This document shows positions 45,428 through 58,498 of a stretch of DNA of 64,000 bases, piece after piece. Each line of letters opens with the position of its first letter. Within the stretch, counting starts at the first letter, position 1. Source of the stretch: Trichostrongylus colubriformis (taxonomy: Eukaryota; Nematoda; Chromadorea; Rhabditida; Trichostrongylidae). Below the pieces are notes generated by a model, which was not told the DNA's origin, ran no database searches, and saw only the letters and a list, made by a program, of their open reading frames with translations. The stretch covers positions 57,190,646 through 57,254,645 of the forward strand of contig OZ022256.1 in assembly GCA_963978905.1 (NCBI GenBank). The letters are read 5' to 3'. The translations under genes were made by a program, and so were the position numbers.

Positions 45428-48400
45428 TCATAGTTTGCTTTGTTCTCTGGCTTGTTGCATCATTGGCTTGAGGTATTTCTCGAATGTCGGTAGTACCTGT
45501 AGTGAACGAAAATAAATAAAAAAATTCAAGTAAATAGTAATAATCAATAATAAATAAATAAAGGAGGTCATGGTTCAAGGTTATCAGATTCAATGAAAAT
45601 TTTTGCTCTTAAATGAGTGTTACTCTGACAGCCCTTAAGCTCAGCACGAACGATATCTTGAAGGTTTACGAAGCTGGCTATAATAAATGTGTAGGGAAGG
45701 CAGTGGTACATAGAGGGTGTGGCACGTTTATAGCACAAAACTTGCTCAAATCTTTGTATCAAGCCCCAATTCCACCGGTGAACTCCTCAGGCCGAATTTT
45801 TCCGCAAACGAACGCGAAATGTGCTTTCATGCCGCCACGCATCACAAATCCGCGAGGATCCACTCGATACTAGATGGCGCGGCGCGCACGAAAAACGTGA
45901 TCAAGGGGAGGAATGAGATCTAATTCCTTGGATTCTTGGCCACCTCTGTGTGATTTTCTTGACATTCGCCTCTGATACTTCAATTGTACTTTTGATCTCG
46001 GAGATAATACTTTGAGGAATTTCGTGATACTTCCAAGTCTGACCTGTGTTCGATTGAGTTCGCTTTCTTGTGCCCATTTGTACAAATTTTCATAAACATG
46101 GCCATCTCTTCGTCCCAGCACCTGTAGAATAGAGCTTTTTGTTAAGTCGCATCATAATAGGAATTTCCTAATTATTTTCGGTCCGCGACGGACCATGGTC
46201 GTTAGAAATGACACCTAAGGACAGAACTTCCTGGCGAGCAGAGCTAAATGGGGGAGCGCTCTGGTTAAAGACATAGGAAAGGATAAATTTGACAGATTGT
46301 GGGCTATGCCAGTAGGAGTGCACAGCAGTGTAAGAGCAGAGAAGGAATGAAACAAAACGGCGAACAATCCGAGAAATCGGAACCCAAAAACCCCTTTCTT
46401 TTTCACAGCTCTCTGCATCACCAGCCAGCAGGGTAGATGCGGACGGGAGAGGGGCTACTTCAGCAGGCTGCGAAAGTTGTCCCGCCCTACAAACAACTCC
46501 CTTGGCGCATGTGTGGCACGACGTCACACAGTGCTGCGGAATGTCCCAAGCCGCGATTTTTCGGTGCACTCCGCCAAGCATTACTTTTTTTTTTAAATGG
46601 AAAGTCTCTTTTCAGGAAACATGAATTCCCAGTCCTCCCCTCACGATACCTTCAAGGTGTAGTATATTATTTCTGATATGGAATAATTCTCAGTCGCTCA
46701 ATTGCAGTCGCGATCTCGTGCCCATTTGGTGCTGATGTTCAATAAGATAGCAATGACCAATTTGTGGACTCCGACAAATTAGGAATGTCGCTTCATCGGT
46801 GTTATTTCGTATGTCATAACTACCGATAAGAATATGATTGATTTTCTTACCGATCTAAGTTCATGATCTGAAAAGTCCCACGAATCCACCAGCGATACGA
46901 TGTTTGGTCGAAGTTTTTCTAGGAGTCGATACATATCTTCTTTCATAAACTCCATTTGTTGTCCCGATAAGTAGCCATCCTAAAGATATCTGCTTTAGGA
47001 CTAAAAGCGAAACGCCGAGGTACGTTATTACCTCGAGTAGATAGTAGGCCATGTCTAGGAGTTCATAGTTGAGATGAAGATGAAGCAGATCTTCAAGTAC
47101 TTCACGGCACGGTCCATTGGCAACTGACTTCACATTGTCATCAAATGTTCGAGCAATGTACTGTCGAGTATGAACACGAGCCGCCTACAAGTACAACTAG
47201 GATGTTATAGGCTTTTCTATGGGTCTCTGTTGTAGAAAGGTTAAACTGACTCGGTTAAGTTCAACAGCATTTGCATTCCATGCTTCTTCCTCTGAGAGTC
47301 CTTGGGCTCTAAGTGATCGCATCCTTTCGTAGGCCTTCATCACTTGTAATCTGGCTGCTTTGTCAAAAGCCTTTAGGTGAGCGGAATAAGCTGTAAGCTC
47401 AGTCACTTACTATACTAGTTTATATATCCGGAGTCAGAAGGAGATAACTGTTTGTATTATTAAAGACAGTGATAGGAGTGATGTGGTTAATGAGAATTCC
47501 TATCTGAATCGAGCAGATGAAAGCGGGGGTGGGGTCTAAGAAGAATACATGCGAGGAAATTTCCGATGAGGCTGCGTTCATACTTTGCGCCGGAAGGGCG
47601 TGGCTGCATTCACAGGCAGCGAGGGAGAGTGGGACGAAGGTGGTGCAGAGATGACGCTGGCAACGTAGTAGGGTGGTAGAGGCAGAGACGCAGTTGTGTC
47701 CTGCCGCCAGCACCGCAAAGTATGAACGCGTTTTGAGAAAGGGCGGCAACGCGCTTTATAAGAGCCGTATTCTTCAACAGCTTTCACTTCTTTTGTCCCA
47801 GCCCCCCCCCCCTTTTTTTTAGGCCCGATCCACTTTCTTTGGGAATTAACGGCGGGACAGGGTTGTTATTTCTCGGGTTTTTGACCGTTTCATTCCGTTT
47901 TTTCTTCGCTTTCGCACTATTGAACAGGTCGACCTTTGACCATTTGATGATCTTTCCGTATTCGGTTTGAGTAGCCCCCATCACCGCTTTTGAGTCAAAT
48001 CCTAGCTTCAACCTCCGACTAAATCCCCCAAACATTATGAGAAGAGCTTTTCGTCTTCCACCTTGGACTCAAACCCCCAGACTTTAAGGGTGAGAAGAGA
48101 GATTTTCCTTATGGAAAGGGGAATTTCAGAGAGAATCAGTGGAAACGATGGAGAACTTCAACCATAAGGGTTTCAATGGTCGTATATTAAGTACCGCGGT
48201 CTGGCTGTCGATCAATTGTTGAGTGCTTCTCACTAGGTCTCACGAGGTAGTCGACAAGTTTCCCCAAGGCTACTCCTTTTTTAGCGGCCTCTGCGGATTT
48301 CATGAGATACCTAAAAAGTTGGGTTTAGTAGCAGTCTGGTCTATTATATATCCTAGAGGAATTTTGAAGGGATTCTGAGGAAAACTGAGCAAACCTGGCC

Positions 48401-51400
48401 AATTGCTGGAGCATGACCATATTTTCACCTTCATATGTAGCACCACCAATGGCGACACCTAAATATGGAAGCATATGTCTGCTATTGGTAGCTACAGTAT
48501 TTTTAGGTTTTTTTTTTGTACCCAATCGCTTACCGTAAAGTTCCGACATGTTGGATGCTTTTGAATATCCATGCCCACCACAACTCATCCGTGCCTGTTC
48601 GATTCCTTGACCGGTTAGATAAGTGACAACCGCCTTGAGACCAGAAGTGATGTAGTGCAATTCCGCCATTTCATCTACCTTAATTCGAAGATATTTTCGG
48701 TGTTTCCGATAAAAACGGCACGTTTTGAGAATGTGTGGTCATTTGAGTCTTTACAAACATCGAAAAAAAATTTAAAAAATCAAAATAATCATCAAAAAAA
48801 AATCAAAATAATCATCAAAATGAGATAAAAAAATCAAATATAATCACGGTGCAAAAGCAAAACGAAACCATTTCGATCGGGCTCGGGCGTACTAAAGGTA
48901 GTACATGCACTGGGGTGACATAGCACAGAAAATTCTCGTGGTTGCGTTAAGTGCGCGACCGACGTGATGGTACGAGCCAGTTGCGCCGTAGGCGAGTCTG
49001 AGGCGATTACGCCTGAGACAAGGCCCTCAGTACCGTCTTCGCTTCAGGACCCATCCAGCACGGCGCGCACAGCTCTCACCATCGCGTCGCACCCTGGACG
49101 CGCCGCAAAGCAAATTTTCCTGGTACACAATCCGCGCCTGAGCTCAGAGAACGGTCTACGGGAGGTGCTTGAATCACTTCTGAAGCGTGTACCTCACTCA
49201 GTCAGGCACTAAGCACTAAAATATTACCGATCCACTCAGCCCGAAATCAAAATATACGGAGGTAGTGTAGTGACAGGTGGCGCGCACTCCCATTCTCATG
49301 GTGCGGTTATCAAACTCCGCATCAACGCCCGCACCTGACAAGTCGGGCCCTCTATTCATCTCAGGTAGATGAATTAGTACCAGAATACTTTGAAAGGATA
49401 AAAACATTGACCTAGAAATCGGTTGCCCCTCTCCAAGTTATGTATATAAGAGCAATCGTATTCACCTACTAATACGATTCTAAATAGAACTAGGATGCGC
49501 GGCCCATCCCAAATGGATTAGTCAACACCGGAAGCTTTTGGCCTAGACCGAATTTTTGAATAGAATTAGATGCACTTACTTTCCCAAGGGCGACATCTTT
49601 TTGGACTCGCTGAAAGATGACTCTTACAGCGTGTCCAGTGAAAATGAACGCATACGCTCGGGCCAACTGTGGAAATAGACGGTGTTGTTGAGTTTGATAT
49701 TCAAGAATCTTAACTTCTCCTTTTCTGAAAGCAAAATGCTATTATAAAGACAATTAGTAATTCGAATTAAGGTGTGTTGCGGCTTTTGGTGCGGTTATTG
49801 TTCCAGGGGTGGGCGTTGATTGGTCGAATTTTCGCGCGGCCGCCCGCGTTGAGCGAGTGCGATATTTTTGCTCGCTATTGGATGCGGCTTTAATGTCATA
49901 AAAGGTGAACCGAAGAGAAACATGGAACTGCAAAACTTTGTGAAATGCGCATCCGCGATTTGGAAACGATGTGGAAACAACCACAACATAGGCGAGCTCC
50001 CGAAGCTTTCAACTTGCAATCCTTAAAGGTCCCTTACGGTACTAGCCCAATGCGTCTTAAGCGTAATTCCAAAACATTCGGGCTGACAGCGCCGCGAAGC
50101 GAAAATTTGACCAATCGACACTCACCTTGTTCGAAATATCAATATCAAAATATTGCTTTTGCTTCTGTCAACAATTAATTCATCACCGTACCCAGGTTCT
50201 ATTTCTCCTTGTCGCCGTATTGCTGAGTATCGTATGGCAGTTGTGAGGGCTTGAGCGAGAAACGCCGCCTGTGTAGATATCATGTGTGCACGGACGTGGA
50301 CCATTGCAGAATAGCCGATTTTAGCGTGCAACGGTCGGATATACTTCCCATCGGGAGTGACCTTAATCGATCAATACCTGTCGATCAGAATCCGAAATCG
50401 ATCAGAACCATGTGTTAGAGAATGTAGAGGCGACTAACTTTGACGTGCTTCATGAGCATATTATTCCTTGGAATACGGTAATGATCGAAGCCTAGAAAAC
50501 CGTTATCTACGCCATTGTAGGCCATTTTTGGGCCAATGTCGCCGATTGTGATTCCTCAAATAAGTTTTTTACACCATGCTTCCAATAAGGTTTTCACAGG
50601 GAACTCAGCTCACCTTTAAAGGGCATGTGAGTCTCAGCATCTCTCAACGGCACCACAAAATTATGAGGACCATGGTTTTTTCCATCAATAATTAGGCAGG
50701 CAACGACAATAGCGTGGTTAGCACTTTTGCCAAGATTTCCAGGCCACCTTGAAAGAAAAAAGATTTGGACTGGAATTGTATCCAAGGACACACGATGGGT
50801 CGTATTAGGGGAACACCTTATAAAATAATTTAAGGTATTTTCGGTTCTTCTGTAGTAAATGAAGTCGTCACATGGATACGGCCGAGGAGAAGGGGGGGGC
50901 TGTCCAAAGACCAGGGTTGAGTTTCGTTCAGGCAAGTTTCTAATCCTTCTATTGGTCAAAATTACTACTCATTTCACTGTTCAAGGTGAAAACAAAACAG
51001 CCACTTTTGCATGGTCTGGGCCTACTACCATTGAAAAGCCCCATAATATAAATAGAAATCGAGTAAAAAGCGTGACCAGATTTGTCGTCCATCTCTACCT
51101 GCACTGTCACTTAGGTAATTCTAGCAGTTAGAAATCAGTGGAAAGTTTCAATGAAGATCAAATCGAACCGCTTAAACAGCCGATACTGACCACTTCATTG
51201 ACGTCCGTGTAGGGCTGTGCAGCACAAATTCTTGCGTTTTTGGATCATAAGTCGCTGTTGTTTCCAGCTTTTTAAGGTTTGTACCTAAATCACAAATTAG
51301 TATAGAAATAAAACTGGGGTAAGATCGGAACTTCCCACCATTTTTATATTCTACTCGAAATGTGGTTTTCATTGGCTGGGTCCTGGAGCTGCTACAAGCT

Positions 51401-53973
51401 GATCACCGCGGTATGATAGGTGCCGTTTAAATTCACCATTCAAAAGCACCATTTTCAGTCAATGGTGAACACAACGTAACGTATAAAACTGTTGCCTCAA
51501 AGCAGCTAACCGTGGTTTATTTTATGTCGCTTGGAAGAATCGTCTACGGAAATTTCATGAATGTAATTTCTCTTGAAATCCTTCTACTAGATGCAGTACA
51601 TGAACAGAAACGAAAGAAGGAAAAAAATTCCCTCTATTCCAAGGCAGAAGTCGAACAAGTGGGAGAGGAACAAATCGCTCAAAATCTCGCCATAACATTT
51701 GAACAGCTGATTGCAACCTGTGCATCCCTGATTACGTGAGTGTCGCCTCTCTGCTTCTCAGCTCTGGCGTCCAAACCCACTTGGGCGCCCCGTCGTCCAT
51801 CACTTTGGGAACTCTATTCGAAATAGATTATGCGCGTGAAACTTTGCATGCAACCCTCACTGAGCAAATGCAATATAAATGTATGGGCAACAGAAGAGCC
51901 GGAATATCCGTGGTCGATTACTTTCGGAGATAGAGAATTGTGAAATTTCGGAGATTACAAAGCCCTGAAAGCTTTAGACATCCCAGCCACACATTAGCGC
52001 TAGGTTCGATGATTGTTGGATCTACACAGTCAGTCGGGTGTGTAGCCTTATGTATGTCGGAAAGTCGCTTTGCCGCCTGCGGCGAGGGGTGCGGCGGGTT
52101 GCTTTTTCGCGTGCGATTGCGTACAAGTCCTTTGAAGTTTGGCTCCCAAAGTAGTTATTCGCTGTTTCTTGAGCTTTTCTAGTTAATGTTGTTTACTTTG
52201 TTGTTATTTGTTGCCGTTTTTGATTTTTCAATTTTTGATGTTGGATTTAGTTGTTTCAGGCGCCCAAAGATCGAACTGAGCGCAGGGATCAAGGCTCAGG
52301 CACAAATAATAAAAGCAAGAGTATTTGCCTGAGAGTGCAGACTGACCCCTCAAAAATCCACTCAAAATGCTTAGATGGGCAATTTTTTTATTAGACGCCC
52401 CCCCCCCCCTCCCACCTCATTGCGATAGCACCCTGTATTGTACAGCCTGCCTCACGCATCATAGTTCTCAGCTATCAAATTACAGCAAATGCAGCTTTTC
52501 GGGGCCTCTACGGTGCCATAATTTTGGGTCCTGAGCGGAATCCTAGCTGAGAGCGACAAGTCGTGCTGATGGCGCCACAGGTGCGACGCCGCGAACCGAT
52601 TTTTCGACATAAGGCCACACACCCCGGTCAGTCCATCTGTCGGCTATTCATGCTCTCCATAAAAGAGTAAGGGTGATCTGTACGCTAAATCACAGTTCAA
52701 CCCTAACGTAAATAATTTATTGCGTACCGTGTCCGAGTTCGGTTTGTGCATAGGTTCCAATGATCTGCTTCGTCATAGCCTTCTCAAGCCAATGCATCTG
52801 ATCGTCGGAGCACTGGGCTTGAAGTGTCGGAATGAACATGATACCGTGAAGTGCCAATGGATACCCGGAAATACCGATGACTTCACTGAAAAGCTGCATC
52901 TCAAGGCCTTCCCGTAACAAATTTAAGATGATTCACCTACTTGGTCAGATGGTACATCTCGTTCATATTCGTTGGATCTACATCGAGTGCGTACAAATCT
53001 TCGAGCATTTTTGTAGCCTGGAATCGTAATGTCTTCATTTAACCTCAACCTGGCGTAATATTGAAATTTTATCACGGAATGAATTTTACGAAAGATTTTT
53101 AGGCTCTTGAGCATTTCAGGCAGCTTACCTTCCTCGCCGCATGATCCATATGCTCTGTTCGCGTCATAAATGCTTGGCTGTACGGATCATGTAGATCAGT
53201 GTGCTCGGCCACCTTTTTGGTTATCTGTCGACGTCGCCTTACAACCTTTAATAAATGATTATGAATACTAAAAGGAGGCTCCAGACAATTCTTGTGTAAC
53301 TTCACTTCTGGAGCGCACTCGAATGCCTCGCACGTTCTGCTCGGAAGTCGAGTGCATGGCGCCGTCTAGGGCATCAGATTCATGGATTTTTGATCGGCAC
53401 ATATTTGGCTCAAATCGGTCAGCTTAAACTTATCTAGCAAGCTCAAACTTATCTATGTCATGTATTTATCAACTAATGTTGTAATCATTCGAATATTGAG
53501 GATATAACCTGTTACATAATTAATAAAAAACAAATTCAAGTCCATACGTTTTGTTAATGGCTGAATTTGTGAAGATATGTTCCGATGAGCATTCATCGTC
53601 AAATAATCAATAATTTTTTGTATTTTTTCTATCAATTTTTTTTTTGGAAATGGATGCATGGACAATAGTCTACGACTCAATACCGGTCCATATACTTCAA
53701 TTATTGCTTCTTAAGAATAAACGAGAGTTTTTCGCAAATATTCGTAAATGACCACTGTCAGGTAAACAAATGAACGGCAGCATTCGAGCTCGAAAGGAAG
53801 AAATCAATTTTGAAAATATGTGGATAACTTTGATGTTGTATGGCTCTCTTTAGACGGACCTCTTTATTACCCCAAATGATTGCAGCCATCTCGTCAGTGT
53901 CGAAAGTGGCTGCTCGACGCTCATCGGCCAAATCTTCATGATCGCCTTCACGCAGAAGTCTGTTCAATGGCAT
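45428..53973 (-). CDS. acox: Peroxisomal acyl-CoA oxidase, copy B (17 exons)
   Basis: Convergent paralog of the plus-strand gene, with the same reaction and location. Exons in order: 53860-53973, 53129-53245, 52941-53017, 52728-52885, 51191-51284, 50614-50747, 50439-50554, 50192-50361, 49580-49724, 48534-48678, 48395-48458, 48195-48310, 47251-47390, 47032-47184, 46851-46979, 46044-46121, 45428-45496. Every exon has the same length as its partner in copy A, giving 672 aa. All introns I read are GT-AG. Motifs include [49 protein letters not shown] and TYEGEN. The C-terminus is REQSKL, again a PTS1. The two proteins differ most in exon 3 ([16 protein letters not shown] here, [16 protein letters not shown] in A) and exon 9. 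The ATG abuts a TTGCAG acceptor. The frame is intact, so it is probably functional. Confidence 0.94.
46195..46660. repeat. TTTAAAGACACC-type repeat, second copy (acox B intron)
   Basis: Shares the interior (GGAATGAAACAAAACGGCGA, GAGAAATCGGAACCCAAAAA) with 9894-10310. The ends are eroded. It lies between acox B exons 46044-46121 and 46851-46979. Confidence 0.5.
47571..47730. repeat. CATACTTTGCGC MITE, short form (acox B intron)
   Basis: Ends are GGCTGCGTTCATACTTTGCG and the inverted CGCAAAGTATGAACGCG. The interior is shared with the other short copies. Confidence 0.7.
49258..49530 (+). repeat. Dispersed repeat, GTAGTGACAGGTGGCGCGCA family (acox B intron)
   Basis: Copy in the intron between acox B exons 48534-48678 and 49580-49724. 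It carries GGAGGTAGTGTAGTGACAGG at its start and AACTAGGATGCGCGGCCCAT near its end. Confidence 0.6.
51510..51930. repeat. Partial GAAACTTTGCAT-family repeat (acox B intron)
   Basis: Contains GAAGAATCGTCTACGGAAAT at the left end and CGTGAAACTTTGCATGCAAC...ATATCCGTGGTCGATTAC at the right. The centre differs from the full copies. Confidence 0.45.
52034..52626. repeat. GTGTGTAGCCTTATGT foldback (acox B intron)
   Basis: Left end CGGGTGTGTAGCCTTATGTA and right end ACATAAGGCCACACACCCC form an inverted pair of about 20 bp. It contains GCGAGGGGTGCGGCGGGTTG and a C12 run at 52398-52409. It lies in the 1.4-kb intron between acox B exons 52728-52885 and 51191-51284. Confidence 0.6.
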
Positions 53974-53984
53974 CTGCAATAAGT
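53971..53984 (-). promoter_or_regulatory. Splice acceptor directly at the ATG (trans-splice candidate), acox B
   Basis: On the minus strand ACTTATTGCAG ends one base before the ATG at 53973. The arrangement is the same as in copy A. Confidence 0.5.
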
Positions 53985-56900
53985 GAACTTTCATAACGCT
54001 GCTGGCTTGTCGATTCGTTTCTACATCGAGTGCTGAGGTAACAATAATAAGTATATTTAATATGGGAAATCAGTAACAGTTTCTCGAAAAATGGTCGAAT
54101 CTTAAACTCCTGTATTGGTACATGATCGAGTACCACAGTACAATGAAGAAAAAACCTCAATTTTCCTTTCATATTGACGCAGCTTTCAAGATAGAAGTAT
54201 TAAGGTACGGATTTCATCGTCTAAAAAATAGTTAATCTGTGACAGTATCAATGACACAAGATAGTGGTGCTGCGCAGGTTCCCTTATTTCCATACAGCAC
54301 GATTCTCTACTCGATACTGTGGTAAATGCAGAAGATGTCTTTAACTCTAAAAAAGTAAAGAATGAAGTTTCTGACGGTGATCAGTCCCTTGTTGGGATGC
54401 GCCGCGCATTCTGGTTCCATTCAGAGTTGTGGTGATAAGAGAATGCGATCTGGCCTTTGCAGTAACCTATGAAAAAGGCTCGGACACTGTGGATGGAGCA
54501 TTTGTGGTGAGGGCGACGTTTGGACGTTGGATAAAAAACAATCTGTGGAAATGGAGGCAAGTGTGGGATGGTTAGGGCATGGTACAAGAAGTAAAGAGCA
54601 CGCATGAGCCACGTTAAGCTCCGCCCACGATGGGCGGAGCGTAATTTGGTAATGGTTACTGAATTAGTTTATAGAAAAAAGCCATTTCGATCAACCCACT
54701 GACGCCCGTCATTACGCGCGCAGTAGTGTGTGCTACCAAACTGGTCATGAATAAGCAGCTAAGATGAGCAAGCAACCCAATTCCGCAGCGAAATGAACTG
54801 TATTTTTGCACAGAGCGACTTCATAAAAGTCATTTTTCTGACTGGAAATTTTTGTAAAGCATTTCCGTGCTCATCCACTTTTTTGAACTGGCTCATGTTC
54901 AAAACAAGTATAAAATATGTCTTGTTATTGAACTGTTGGCAATTAATAGTCCGTATAAATATGAAAAATATATAATAGCAAAAGATCAGTAATTGAGGAA
55001 ATGGTAATGCGATAATTTTGGAGCGAAGAAAGACTTGATAAGCGCTCAACAATAGACTTGCTAAGGCGTGATTGGAAGGGTTGTTTATCTCAAGTCGTTA
55101 TCACTGCAGCTACTACCATTTCCGAAACTCACAATCAAAAACCAAATCATTTCTTCAAACGTTAATCATATGTGTTACAAAAAGAAAACAAGAAGAAGGG
55201 TATTCATAGTCAAAAATTTCAAAATGATTTATGGCATCTGAAAATGTGAAAGAAGAGTGTATGTTTGAGGAGCTTAACTTTTTCGCTTGAGAAAGGAATG
55301 CATAGGAAAAAATGTTTTTTAGGAAAATTTTTTGAAGGAAAGGAAGTTCTGGAAGGGATGATAGGTTATTTTACTAAAATTTGTAGCCAGTGTGAGGGAT
55401 AATAATGTATTGTCATAGAGTAAAAATGAAAAAAACCTAGACATTCACACGTCCAATAATGGAGTTATCCACATGTACCAAAGGGTTAGTAATGAATCAA
55501 TCGATAGCCAAGAAATGATGTTGGACTTGACGTGACAGCAGTCCCACTATCACATTATGTTGCCGACGAATAAGTGATTAGGTTCTAAAGGCACGACTAC
55601 ATTGTAGCGTGCGTACATGAGGTCATCGTTGGGGCAATCGGTCGCCCTTATCACACAGTTATCACGGGAGTTGTGATCACTGCACTAAAACAACAGTGAC
55701 AGGTAAACGAATGCTGTCTATAACTGTTCAAATAGGGTGAAGGTAGTGTAGTGACAGGTGGCGCGCACTCCCACTCTCATGGTGCGGGGATCAAATCACG
55801 CACCAACGACCGCCCAGGCAACCAAGCTTTCCATCCCTCCGGTGTAGGTAAATTGGCACCGGATTCGTATGGGAGGACAAAAGCTCTAACTTGTACATCG
55901 GCTGACCCTAATATGTCAATGTTCGGGATAATCGCATTCATCTGCCGCCACGATTCTGAATGGAACTAGAATGCGCGGCTCATCCCAACAAAGGATTGAT
56001 CAGCGTCAAAATTTTTATTCTTTATCACAACTGTTCAAATATGGCTTGTCATCCCCCGAGCGCTCACTGTGGACTTCAGTAGGTCCAGAATCAATCATCT
56101 GAATTCTGGAGGCCAAACGAGATAATTCGAATGTCAAGAGTGTTTGTAAATTTTCGGGGGCGGGTGGGAGTGAGGGAGAGGAGGGGAGGGGGGGGGGGTT
56201 GAGACTGTAATTACATGAAGCTTGATTCCCACCAGCATGAGCAACATCAAGTTCCGGGCCAGTGCTTGCGCAGGTAAGTAAAATTGTATTCTACAGGATT
56301 ATCTAATAAGTAGCGAGACTACAGGTCTCAGTTGTATATCAGTTGTGACTGGTCCACGAATGTAATACTATAGTATGAACGTTTCATATACATCAGCGAT
56401 TCATAGTGAGAACAAATTCATGGCGCATACTCATTGAGAGCTGATCAACGATGAATGCACCACCCACCGTACTGCATTCTCTGTCACACAGGACTTTTAA
56501 GGTGGAACTTCTATCGAGTGGCCTTACATTAGAGTTTCGTATCTAAGGTACCCGATAATCGATATCTAAGGTACCCGTCTTTCCCTCTGGCATTACTACC
56601 TTATCCACCTGTTCTTGATAGTCTGAGCCATAACAACAGCCATTTTCGCTTGTTAATTCACTTACTCTATTGTAATTTATACTTAATGGTATTACTAGTT
56701 AGCATGATTTATAATCATTCATGATGAGAAGTTACCCCCTTTTATCTTCTCTCTCTGGATCACCACTCCTACCCATACAATTTTGGTTGTAAGCCCTACT
56801 CATTGATAGGCCTCAAGGGCTGACAACGACAGTATCGCTTGAAGTGGAGGCGAAACGAGCCTTTCCTTTTTGTATTATACATATCTTTCTTCATTATCCC

Positions 56901-57900
56901 CTTATCATACCTTGTCTATTTTATTTCATGATATTCGATGATATTCACAGATAAATGTCGGCATTTTAATCATTCAGAGATCATTAGCGATATCATCCAC
57001 ATCACATCCGCATCGTTTTGACTGGTTGTTTCTGGAGTGTTTCTTTTATGAAAAGCGTTTGTCGCTAGTTCACAGTCTTTCTAGGCAAACAAACGGTTCT
57101 ACGATGCTGAAGGGTGACGAATGCATGGCTCATTCGTGCGTCATCAACATCTAGGAGCCTGTCCTTACATTCAGGTGAGCCTTTCGTCAGTGATTACTGA
57201 TTACACTAAGATCAATAGGTCAATTCAGCTATTAATGAGTTCCGTTTTCATGGGAACCATTTCATGTACGTCATTTTGTTGCCCACAAAATAGATCTGCC
57301 CGTTACATATGTAATAGCTGTAAGCCGGCGAGCAACAAAAAGGGTAGCTATGATAAATAATGATAATGACGGATAATAATTGCTACCCGATATTAATCAG
57401 TGATACTTTACAAGTGGAGATACAACAACGTAATTAATGGATTTGGACCGGAGGTTGATGTGAATTTGACATGGATCCAAGCCTGGAAAGGGGAAGAAGT
57501 TGCAACTGGTTTAAATACATCCGCCTCCTCCCCCTGATATCTACACAGTCGCCACTTGCCTACAGAGTCTTCTTGAAAATACTTGCTTATTTCAGTAGCC
57601 TGACCTGGTAGATCATTGCTCTTCCATGGTTAGGCTACTGAACGAGCCTACTTTCTGATGCATAAATCAAGTGTTTGAAACCTAAAAAAATTTTCAAATA
57701 AAGCCAATTTTATCCACAACAAGTTTGTGAAGTTCGTGAGATAAACAAATACAGTCTATCAATTTTAAAATTTGTCTTTTTAGAATATGAAAAATGTTGA
57801 GAACCGATTTTAACATCTCTCTTTTCTCGGAACAACCTCTCCTTTCGGAACCAACCAATTCAAAGAGCAATTGAAGTGGTAGTTCATCTTTAAAAACTCG
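53985..57900. other. Upstream of acox B; no gene recognised
   Basis: Contains a reverse SINE-like fragment (54379-54455), a repeat at about 54460-54740 shared with 38780-39310 (ATTACGCGCGCAGTAGTGTG), and the SINE-like copy at 55737-56010. The rest is AT-rich. The 57121-57360 frame ends CTSFCCPQNR...ICNSCK but has no signal peptide or partner exon I could find. Confidence 0.4.
55737..56010 (+). repeat. Dispersed repeat, GTAGTGACAGGTGGCGCGCA family
   Basis: A unit of about 275 bp starting GAAGGTAGTGTAGTGACAGG, with GGGGATCAAATC (box B-like) and ending near AACTAGAATGCGCGGCTCAT. Related copies are at 49258-49530 and 35974-36260, with a diverged one at 28864-29110 and a reverse fragment at 54379-54455. 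Probably a tRNA-derived SINE. Confidence 0.6.
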
Positions 57901-58498
57901 CTTTTTTCCCTAAATTTGCTTTCCAGCAATTTCTTCTGCACATATATATGTAGTACAAGTCCACACGCATCTATAGGTATTATTGTCTTCCATCTCACGG
58001 ATAACCTTTTTCGGCAAAATAAATATATCGAAGGTCAATGTCATCTTCATTACCGAAGGCTTTTTTTGAATGGCGTTAGATAGGGAAGGGAAAAGATGAT
58101 AATCCGATGGAGCAAGATCAGGGCTATAAGGTGGATGGGGTAGCACATCTCATTCGAGCTCGAGAATTTTTCGGTGAGCCACTTTTTCAATATGTGGGAA
58201 GACTCGCCAAAAAATTGGCTCGCTAAAAAGTTCTCGAGCTCGAATGAGATGTGCTACCCCATCCATCTTATAGCCCTGACCTTGCTCCATCGGACTACCA
58301 TCTTTTCCTTTCCCTATCTAACGCCATTCGAAGAAAAATTTTTGTGTTGAAAATGAGATTGATCCTTGATATGTTTATTTTGCCGAAAAAGGTTATCCGG
58401 GAGATGGAAGACAATAATACCTATAGATGCGTGTGGACTTGTACTACATATATATGTACAGAAGAAATTGCTGGAAAGCAGTTTTGAGGGAAAAAAAC
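57901..58498. mobile_element. Palindrome of two head-to-head mariner transposase fragments
   Basis: The left arm (57901 to about 58190) read on the minus strand and the right arm (about 58212-58498) read on the plus strand encode nearly the same peptide. Both begin MLPHP(P/S)YSPDLAPSDYHLF and continue to KKVIREMEDNNTYRCVW. This is the third-aspartate block of a mariner transposase. The arms meet at a short spacer around 58200 and would pair into a long hairpin. No N-terminal transposase part is seen. Confidence 0.85.

Noticed and set aside
45900..46043. Minus frame after the acox B exon at 46044, reading [20 protein letters not shown]
   Set aside because: Considered as an alternative C-terminus. 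The exon at 45428-45496 matches copy A exactly in length and ends in SKL, so this is treated as intron.
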